Source: Paenibacillus ihbetae (lineage in GTDB: Bacteria; Bacillota; Bacilli; Paenibacillales; Paenibacillaceae). Taken from it: a DNA stretch of 64,000 bases. The position numbers were made by a program, and so were the translations under genes. Below, in pieces: positions 18,776 to 25,297 of this stretch. The DNA lies in assembly GCF_002741055.1 (NCBI RefSeq), contig NZ_CP016809.1, positions 2,068,501 through 2,132,500 on the forward strand. The letters run 5' to 3'. Under the pieces are notes generated by a model that had not been told where the DNA came from, did not search any database, and saw nothing but the letters and a program-made list of their open reading frames with translations. Position 1 is the first letter of the stretch, and each line of letters opens with the position of its first letter.

Positions 18776-19330
18776 GGACAACCCTCCTCATGGAATAGGT
18801 ACTTGCTGCAATGTAATTCAAAAAGATTTGGTGTATCTCCATATCTGCTAGTATATTTTGTTCTTGGAATAATTCGTTATCCATGCGCCCGTAACCTCTA
18901 GATCCACGTGTTTCCAACAAAATAGCAATGCAAGAACCCCGCACAACGGGGGTCCGGTTGGACAAACAACAGCAAAAATTATAGTACGAAACGTAAAGAC
19001 TGCTGACCGAAGCTTTTGTCAGCATCCAACAAAAATAAACGAATCTTATTCAATAGACTCGTCATTCTTCATCAGACTTCTCGTTGTGTTCTTTCAGATG
19101 ATATCTTAGCATGAGCATTCCCATTTCCCTTGTCACCGTAAGGGTTATCTAGTATTTCGCAGCTGTGAAAGTAAGTATATAAATACAATTCATATATAGC
19201 TAAAAAATATAGATTTATTACAAAATCGGGACTGTAAGACTAGGCATTTAATTATAAACATAACTATAGGTCTATTTCATTACGACAAAATATCATATAA
19301 ATTTACATTAAACAACAATTCCATATATCG
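18776..19330. other. AT-rich intergenic region before the riboswitch
   Basis: About 550 bases with no supported gene. I counted 14 G+C in the 60 bases from 19201. It should contain the promoter of the riboswitch transcript, but I could not choose a convincing -35/-10 pair. Confidence 0.5.
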
Positions 19331-19416
19331 TACGATAATGGCAAACCCGCTGAAAAACGGGGACGCAAAGCTACAGGGGCTAAGGTGAATGTTCACTATG
19401 CCAGCCAGTTACCGAA
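19331..19416 (+). ncRNA. Cyclic-di-GMP-I riboswitch (GEMM-I) aptamer
   Basis: The conserved core GGCAAACC..., GGGGACGCAAAG, GGGGCTAAGG, ATGCCAGCCAGTTACCGA is present in the right order. The P2 stem (CCCG/CGGG with an A-rich loop) and the P3 stem with tetraloop receptor can be drawn. This is the established GEMM-I consensus for c-di-GMP sensing. It lies about 200 bases upstream of the 2OG oxygenase gene and on the same strand. Confidence 0.93.
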
Positions 19417-19427
19417 TACGACGGGAA

Positions 19428-19475
19428 GCCTCCGTCTATTCTTTTAGAATACCTGATGGGAGGTTATTTGTGTTG
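19428..19475 (+). terminator. Terminator-like expression platform of the riboswitch
   Basis: GCCTCCGTCTATTC can pair with GAATA...GATGGGAGGT (one bulge region), followed by TATTTGTGTTG. An overlapping smaller hairpin (GACGGG/TCCGTC) starting just after the aptamer would exclude it. Such mutually exclusive hairpins suggest transcriptional control, but which state c-di-GMP favours cannot be read directly. Confidence 0.55.
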
Positions 19476-19616
19476 TCCATTAAAGTAAATATATGGATAT
19501 GTTGCCATGATATATAAATAACGCTTAAGGGGGGATTGAAGTACAAGCGTGGATTTAGAAGAGAATTACATACTTATATGAGTAACGTTGTCATTTATTG
19601 AATTGGAGGTAATGAT

Positions 19617-20456
19617 GTGATGTCTGATACGAACACAATGGTTAGCAATTACGAAGAAGTTCCCATTCACCATTCTCTCTCGCCTGAGAGCATTCGCGAT
19701 CTGATCGAAGAGAAAGTGCCAGCGATTCGAATTCCGAATTATGTCTCTTCGGAGACAGCCCAGAAAATAATCGATTTCATTCTCGCCCAGGCGTCGCTTG
19801 ATGCCTATACACACGAGGTCTACATCGACGGCGTGCCGGAGCAGAAATATTATGGGGTCTACCGCGTCGGGATCCCGTTCAACTCGACCTACGGCACCCC
19901 GGCGGGCAGCGCCGAACGGGAGAACTACTATCAGGCGGCCCTGCCGGGACTGCGCAGGCTACGCGATCTCTGTGCGCCGAATCTGTCGCCGATCGACCGG
20001 CTGCGACTCGATCTGGATGAGGCCTGGATGGATGGCGCCACGATCGCCGCCTTCGAGGGCCGGAAAATGTTCGCCGGCATGGTGCGCATCATGCCGCCCG
20101 ACGATTCGCATATTCTCGAAGAGAAGCCGCATGTCGACTGCCTGCCTGCGTCGATCTGCCCGCTCGACCAGCAGCTCAGCGCGAATATCTACCTGAAGAT
20201 GCCTCCGGTCGGCGGCACGCTCGAGAGCTGGAATGTCCCGACCTTGTCGTATGCCGACATTGAGCGGCTCCCCGACGGCACCATCCCGCGCACCGACTTG
20301 CCGAAGCCGGTTGTCATCCATCCCCAGGAGTGTGAGCTGGTGTTGATCAACACGCGCAAGCCGCATGCGGTCAGCAGCTTCTCCGGCGGCATCCGGATCA
20401 GCGTCCAGGCCTTCATCGGATACCAGCCGGGCAAGCCGCTGAGGCTGTGGTGCTGA
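19617..20456 (+). CDS. 2OG-Fe(II) dioxygenase under c-di-GMP riboswitch control
   Basis: A 279-residue non-haem iron, 2-oxoglutarate-dependent oxygenase. The metal triad is His172-x-Asp174 (EKPHVDCLP) and His250 (RKPHAVSSF), and Arg260 (GGIRISVQAF) is placed to bind 2-oxoglutarate; this spacing fits the prolyl-4-hydroxylase-like group, many of which hydroxylate small molecules or amino-acid residues. No signal peptide. The start is GTG 19617 or ATG 19620, after TTGGAGGT. From about codon 75 on, the gene is far richer in G+C than its flanks, which points to transfer. It overlaps the ATP-grasp gene by 10 bases. The substrate is unknown. Confidence 0.85.
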   Translation: MMSDTNTMVSNYEEVPIHHSLSPESIRDLIEEKVPAIRIPNYVSSETAQKIIDFILAQASLDAYTHEVYIDGVPEQKYYGVYRVGIPFNSTYGTPAGSAERENYYQAALPGLRRLRDLCAPNLSPIDRLRLDLDEAWMDGATIAAFEGRKMFAGMVRIMPPDDSHILEEKPHVDCLPASICPLDQQLSANIYLKMPPVGGTLESWNVPTLSYADIERLPDGTIPRTDLPKPVVIHPQECELVLINTRKPHAVSSFSGGIRISVQAFIGYQPGKPLRLWC

Positions 20457-21592
20457 CGTACGAGCCGGTGCGCTGCCTGCTCTCCGGCCCCGCGCTTTCG
20501 CCCGTCCTCCACGACGCGCTTACGCAAGTCCCGGTCCGGATCTGTGCCGAGCCGGCCTTCGACGACGTCGTGGCCGCCCTTGGAGACCGGGTACCAGCGG
20601 GCCCAGATGAGGCCGCCCGGCACGACACCCCCGTCTTCTATGGCTGGGAGCCGAGCTACGCTGCCATCATGCGCCTTGCCTCACCCGCGCACAAGCATCT
20701 TGCGGGCCTATGCAAGGACAAGGCAGCCTTCCGTCGGCTGACGTCCGATCTCACTCCCGCATTCCGTTGCGTTGCGTTGCGTCCTGACGAACTCTGCACG
20801 TTCCGACCACCATCCGACCGTTCGGTGGTGCTGAAGCCAAGTATCGGCACCAACTCGATCGGCGTCCGGGTGGTCGCTTCGGCTGACGCCTGGGCGGAGG
20901 CTGTCGAGCAGTCTCTGGACGAGATCGCCCGCGCGTCGGCTCGTGTCGGCACTGATGTCGTGTCCGACACGCTGTTCCTGGTCGAGGATTATGTCGAGGG
21001 AACCGAGTTCGCCTGCGATGGTTTCTGGAATGGGGATGGCGAGGCGGTGATCACCGGCATCTACGAGCATCCCTTCGACACGCCGGGCGATGTGGCGGAT
21101 GTCGTCTATTTCACTTCTCGCCCCATCATGCGAGCACTGCTCCCGCCCGCCACTGAGCTGCTGAACCGGATCGGCGCACGCCTCGGCCCTGGGGCACGCC
21201 GGTTCGCGTTCCACCTCGAAGCCCGGCTGCGCAGCGACGGCGTACTGGTGCCAATCGAACTGAATCCCCTGCGCTTCGGACAGATCGGTTTCTCGGATCT
21301 CGCGTTCCATGCCTTTGGCCACAATCCGTACCTGTGCTTCTTCACGGACACGGGGCCAGACTGGCCGGCCCTTTGCATGGGAGACGACGATATCTATGCG
21401 CTGGTAGTCGGCATCGCGGCACCAGGCACCGACCGCATGGCGCAAACCGCAGATTTTCTAGCTGCGGTCGGGCCGAATCGCGTCGGCTTTGTTGCAGCAG
21501 ATCGGGAGAAGTCGCCCTTCCTTGGCATCGCCTTCACGCGAGTGCCATCGCGGGAGGAAATTCCCCGGCTGCTGAGCCTGCGGTCGCCTTAG
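20447..21592 (+). CDS. ATP-grasp ligase partner of the 2OG oxygenase
   Basis: A 381-residue protein. ATP-grasp features in order: a lysine in SVVLKPSIGTNSIGVRVV, the LFLVEDYVEGTEFACDGF segment that follows the flexible loop, and the Mg-binding VPIELNPLRFGQIG near the C-terminal third. Enzymes of this fold join a carboxylate to an amine through an acyl phosphate. It overlaps the oxygenase gene by 10 bases and has no room for a separate promoter, so the two act together, probably on a shared amino-acid or peptide-like product. I counted 46 of 60 G+C in bases 20461-20520. The usual start is one of two GTG codons (20447 or 20450). No carrier or transporter gene follows. Confidence 0.85.
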   Translation: MVLTYEPVRCLLSGPALSPVLHDALTQVPVRICAEPAFDDVVAALGDRVPAGPDEAARHDTPVFYGWEPSYAAIMRLASPAHKHLAGLCKDKAAFRRLTSDLTPAFRCVALRPDELCTFRPPSDRSVVLKPSIGTNSIGVRVVASADAWAEAVEQSLDEIARASARVGTDVVSDTLFLVEDYVEGTEFACDGFWNGDGEAVITGIYEHPFDTPGDVADVVYFTSRPIMRALLPPATELLNRIGARLGPGARRFAFHLEARLRSDGVLVPIELNPLRFGQIGFSDLAFHAFGHNPYLCFFTDTGPDWPALCMGDDDIYALVVGIAAPGTDRMAQTADFLAAVGPNRVGFVAADREKSPFLGIAFTRVPSREEIPRLLSLRSP

Positions 21593-21687
21593 ATAGGATT
21601 ACCTTAATGTCACAAATTTGAAATTTGGACAGGATGCGTCCACTTAAACTGGAAGCGTTGAACTAACGTATCCATCGTGTTATGAGA

Positions 21688-21740
21688 GGCTGTCCCAAAA
21701 GGTCGTTAGCTAAGACTCTTTTGAGACAGTCGTCTTTTTA
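21688..21740 (+). terminator. Terminator after the oxygenase/ATP-grasp pair, resembling an insertion-sequence end
   Basis: GGCTGTCCCAAAAG and CTTTTGAGACAGTC form a 14-bp stem with two G-T type mismatches, then GTCTTTTTAT. The arm sequence resembles the terminal inverted repeats of some Paenibacillus insertion sequences (recalled, not checked), so the hairpin might be a solo remnant that now serves as terminator. Confidence 0.65.
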
Positions 21741-22118
21741 TATCCCCAGGACTAATATCAGTATAGGGGGACTATTTTATGCCAATAAAAGCCCCGTATT
21801 TAAGCCGTCTTCTAAATTTTCTACTAAGCTACTAAGTAGTTTATCGGATCGATCCATCTGATAGATGATGGACTTAGCAATCTGTGCTGGCCCATACCCA
21901 TTCCCAAACTTCGCCGTCCTTGCTATCCAATATTACACCTTTCAGTCTAAACCCATTCTTCTTCAGAATGGATGTGAAGCATTATGATGTGGAAGCGTAC
22001 GGGCTGTTACAACTACCTGCGGATTTGTTGTTTCTACTAAAGCGGCATACATAAGAAATGACCACAAATCCCAGAAGAGTGTGACTGGGAACGAGGTCAG
22101 AACTTCGGTACAGACGGT
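21741..22118. other. Degenerate intergenic region with a gene fragment
   Basis: No intact gene. On the minus strand, 21969 to 21874 reads ILKKNGFRLKGVILDSKDGE and ends WEWVWASTDC before a stop; it looks like the C-terminus of a lost protein of unknown family. The remainder shows nothing I can support. Confidence 0.4.
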
Positions 22119-22538
22119 TTATAACTCTTTTTTCATATAATATCTCGTAATGCCTGTCAAAGGCACATGTTCAAGAACACCAAAGATCACATACCCATTC
22201 TTAATGTAAAACTCGGGTGCTTGAAACTCGTGCGTGTCCAAATGAATTCTTTTGGCACCCGATTCTTTGGCGACTCTCTCCAGTTCCCTAAGCAGCTTGT
22301 TTCCGATACCCTGGAGTCTATATTCTTCATGTACCCATAAAATTTCTAACGATACAGCTTCTCCGAATCGATTACTAAGCAAACCGGCAATCAATTCCCC
22401 AGTTTTGGATCTTACTATGAAATTCAACGCTTCATATTCAGCTGATGTGATGTTCATCTTATTAAAGCCATACAGCTCTTCCCTAATCATCTCAAGAACT
22501 GAACTCTTTTCTTCCATGACTCTCCTGATTTGAATCAT
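22119..22538 (-). CDS. GNAT family N-acetyltransferase
   Basis: A 139-residue acetyltransferase with the acetyl-CoA loop in LEILWVHEEYRLQGIGNKLLREL (R/Q-x-x-G-x-G/A pattern) and the C-terminal GFxI-type strand (EFYIKNGYVIFG). It overlaps the preceding minus-strand gene by 4 bases and has its own GGAGG 7 bases before the ATG. Substrate unknown. It is the last of three acetyltransferase genes in one unit. Confidence 0.85.
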   Translation of the reverse strand: MIQIRRVMEEKSSVLEMIREELYGFNKMNITSAEYEALNFIVRSKTGELIAGLLSNRFGEAVSLEILWVHEEYRLQGIGNKLLRELERVAKESGAKRIHLDTHEFQAPEFYIKNGYVIFGVLEHVPLTGITRYYMKKEL

Positions 22539-23083
22539 TCTTGATCCTCCGCGTAACCTTCACTTCGCTTGTTAGCAAGAACATCATAAATATATAAATA
22601 GGTTCGAATATTACGGTTTCTCTGGTTTAAAAACTCTCTTTTCAAGACCATTCCGAGACGGGCTGCCACTTTAATCGAACCGAAATGGTCCACCGGCATA
22701 TTGGCGCAAATTCTTTGCAGTTTCAGTGTATGCAATCCATAATTAAACACGGCTGCAGCCGCTTCTTTACCGTAACCTTGTCCCCAATACTTTGCTTTAA
22801 TGATATATCCCAAGTCATTTTCTTGTCTGCCGTCAATATTCACGACCCGAAGTCCGGCATCCCCTATAAGGAAGCCGTTGTCCTTTCGAAATATGCCAAG
22901 CCGACCGAATCCGCTCGTGTATAATTCCATGCTTCCCCCTATCCATTCCCGAGTTTGCTCGATTGAAAAAGGCGCTGGCCAAAATTTCATCGTTACCGGA
23001 TCGGACAGAATTTTATGTAACGCTTGAAGATGCTTCCACTCGTACGACCGAAGCAGCAACCTTCTCGTTTCTAGAGATATCAT
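22535..23083 (-). CDS. GNAT family N-acetyltransferase, RimJ/RimL type
   Basis: About 182 residues from ATG 23083, which follows GGGAGG and overlaps the stop codon of the upstream remnant (TAATG). It starts ISLETRRLLLRSYEWKHLQALHKIL, the hallmark of the RimJ/RimL group, and has the CoA loop GYIIKAKYWGQGYGKEAAAAVF. These enzymes acetylate protein N-termini or small amines; the substrate here cannot be told. Confidence 0.88.
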   Translation of the reverse strand: MISLETRRLLLRSYEWKHLQALHKILSDPVTMKFWPAPFSIEQTREWIGGSMELYTSGFGRLGIFRKDNGFLIGDAGLRVVNIDGRQENDLGYIIKAKYWGQGYGKEAAAAVFNYGLHTLKLQRICANMPVDHFGSIKVAARLGMVLKREFLNQRNRNIRTYLYIYDVLANKRSEGYAEDQE

Positions 23084-23400
23084 TAGGGGATTTCCTCCCA
23101 TTTAAGTTCGTTCTGCTCGTTCACATCAACCTGTAGAACGCTGCCTTTCAACGCCTCGGCATGCCGGATGAGGCTGGTGCCGATCCCCTGACCGAATTCA
23201 TCAGGATCGACAAATAACATGACAATTTTAAAGCCTTCCAAACCGATAAGCCCTCTTGGTTCTCCATAATCGCTTACTTCAACGCAAATCTCTGAAGCGT
23301 TTAATGCTCCCTTCTGAACAAGCTCATAGTAGAATGCAAAGTCAGCAGCCGACAAAAATGTATGGGTATCGCGTACAGCCCGATACCAAATTTGGACAAG
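23083..23400 (-). pseudogene. GNAT acetyltransferase remnant, both ends damaged
   Basis: The frame reads VQIWYRAVRDTHTFLSAADF from 23400, a typical first segment of a GNAT protein, but an in-frame TGA lies just before it and no start codon is available except a TTG at 23355. The CoA loop (FVDPDEFGQGIGTSLIRHA) is intact. The C-terminus stops at VDVNEQNELKWEEIP, where relatives continue through a tyrosine-containing strand. The product would be about 90 residues and probably inactive. Confidence 0.65.
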
Positions 23401-23479
23401 TCATAGAACCTTTCCTCAAAAGCGATGATTTGATTTTTATTCTTCCTCTCTAACATAAACAAATTACCGCTGTCTAACT

Positions 23480-24394
23480 TTAAAAACTGTGATCCATTTG
23501 TCTGATGAACTCTTGAATGGCTTTGCTAACCAGATCTTTATCCTGCATATGAAGCGCATGCCCAATGCCGTTTAATCGGACAACTTGGGAATGTCTAACC
23601 AGTTCAGCAGCCTTTTTCACATCCTTATCGGATAGAAGTCCGCCCTGCTCCGGATCAGCCTGAAGAAATAAAACCGGACACTCGATCGCAGCCAGATCAA
23701 TGCCCGAGTAGGCTTGGTATATCTCATCAAAATGATAGTTAATCGAAAACAACATCTTAGGATCGTTCTGACTCAAGCTGATCGCCATAAATTCAAACCA
23801 GGGATGGTTTTCACCAAATACGTCTTTTGCAGGGACAGGTTCTTTTTGTTCTGGTGATGATATGTGCATATGTTGAAGCTCGAAGATAATATCGTTAATC
23901 GTACCGTTCTCCGCAACTTGCCGCCATCGCTCCGTCATTTCCCGCTGACGATCGGTATGCACTTTAAGCACATCGGATGATAGAGGAGCGTCGCCTACAA
24001 CAATTGAGTTCACGGATGCCGGGTACGAAGCCCCAGCCATCAAGGCGATCATGCCACCGAGGGAATGCCCAAAGATGACCGGAGGCTCTTTAATGATATA
24101 ACGGATTAAATTAATCACATCGGAAAGATAGTCCTCCATACGATAGCCCAAAGGGGAAGAAGCACGTCCGGAACGACCGTGTCCCCTCAAGTCGAGAGCA
24201 TAAAGATGAAATTTCCCGATTAAGTCAGGTATAAGGCTGGAAAAGCTCTGCCACCTCGAAGATCCGCCATGAAGTAATAGCAGCGGGCGCGCTGACGGGT
24301 CTCCGCCTTCCATATAACTCAACATTATCTCACCTGTATCATACGCCTTGACGTTCAAGTTGAGACGCTCCTTTACTGTCAGATTCGTGAGCAT
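23480..24394 (-). CDS. Alpha/beta hydrolase
   Basis: A 304-residue hydrolase with oxyanion loop LLLHGGSSRW, nucleophile elbow FGHSLGGM (Ser near residue 110), acid in the region VLFLQADPEQ and catalytic His in NGIGHALHMQD. A cap domain lies at about 140-220. No signal peptide. Typical of esterases, haloperoxidase-like or C-C hydrolases; the substrate is unknown. It is followed by the acetyltransferase unit in the same direction. Confidence 0.88.
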   Translation of the reverse strand: MLTNLTVKERLNLNVKAYDTGEIMLSYMEGGDPSARPLLLLHGGSSRWQSFSSLIPDLIGKFHLYALDLRGHGRSGRASSPLGYRMEDYLSDVINLIRYIIKEPPVIFGHSLGGMIALMAGASYPASVNSIVVGDAPLSSDVLKVHTDRQREMTERWRQVAENGTINDIIFELQHMHISSPEQKEPVPAKDVFGENHPWFEFMAISLSQNDPKMLFSINYHFDEIYQAYSGIDLAAIECPVLFLQADPEQGGLLSDKDVKKAAELVRHSQVVRLNGIGHALHMQDKDLVSKAIQEFIRQMDHSF

Positions 24395-24551
24395 GCAGCC
24401 ACCTTAATTAACATTTAGAATACTGCCAATCAAAATAACCGACTTTCTCTTCTAAAGCTAGCCTGTAGCTTCTGCGGATCATTCATACCGCTTCGGATTT
24501 CAGGATTCATATAACGTACTCCTTTATAAGACTTAATCATTTATGTACCGA

Positions 24552-24827
24552 TTAGTGAGCTTCATGAACGCCTGCCTGGTATCTGGTTTCTATTGAAGGA
24601 TGTTCGCGCTTGAAAGCGGCAAGTTCGCTCATATGATTGGGATCATGATGGGTGATGAAGATTTCACTATCCGATCCGAGTGAGTATCCGTTCCGCTGAG
24701 CGACTTCATGCAGCTCATTTAAGAAACGGAATAGGTACAGCCGACAAGAAACAGTGGCCCGGTCATCATGAATCATGACCTCGAAAATGTACGGCTGCTG
24801 TCCTTTCTCCGAATACGGAATTCCCAA
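24552..24827 (-). CDS. Hypothetical protein
   Basis: An unrecognised protein of about 91 residues if it starts at TTG 24827, which follows AAAGGAGG by 11 bases; the frame stays open upstream to 24914. The segment YIFEVMIHDDRATVSCRLYL reads like real protein, with a histidine-rich FITHHDPNHMSEL later. No domain recognised. Neighbours give no hint. Confidence 0.45.
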   Translation of the reverse strand: MGIPYSEKGQQPYIFEVMIHDDRATVSCRLYLFRFLNELHEVAQRNGYSLGSDSEIFITHHDPNHMSELAAFKREHPSIETRYQAGVHEAH

Positions 24828-25123
24828 CGAATATGGGGCCTCCTTTCCTCGTACATAGTTATCATAACTAGGTAAGAGTAAGGATAGTATTGTCCTTTCG
24901 GGTATTCTTTCCAAGCAAAAGGTAGACTTTCGGGTACTGGCTTAGCTGTGAAAAGCAGGGTATGCCGTCAAAATGGCAAGCAGCATGCTGTAACTTATTG
25001 AGGGTGGGGAAAGAAATAACGGTAAATCTGACGGATAAGCTGCCAGAATTACGTTCAACTTGATACGGGGGGGCGTTTGGTCCCAAGCTGGCAGGTTACA
25101 TCACAAACAGCTGCGAAGGATGT

Positions 25124-25291
25124 ATGCGTCGGTTATTTCTCCGACCTGGCGAAAGGTTCATAATCAGCCCATATCCGCTGCATATGAGCAGAAGGCTTTA
25201 TGATGAGCCGGAAAAGTATAAGACGGAACGGTTTGACCGTGATGATGTCAATACCATTCCGACGACGGCCAATTCCCCGTTCGGGGCACTA
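25124..25291 (+). pseudogene. Cytochrome P450 fragment
   Basis: The plus strand reads GERFIISPYPLHMSRRLYD, then EPEKYKTERFDRDD and SPFGAL, which matches the segment before the haem-binding loop of P450s (ISPY-x-LHR-x-P-x-x-x-x-x-P-x-x-F-x-P-E-R-F ... PFG). The cysteine loop itself and everything before is missing. About 55 codons remain, ending where the STAND regulator gene ends. Confidence 0.65.
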
Positions 25292-25297
25292 CTTCAA

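Noticed and set aside
19428..19475. A second tandem c-di-GMP aptamer
   Set aside because: Only one GGGACGCAAAG core exists; the downstream structure lacks GEMM motifs.
20544..21621. Several long frames antisense or out of frame within the ATP-grasp gene
   Set aside because: High G+C makes spurious open frames common; only the frame with ATP-grasp motifs and the coupled start is credible.
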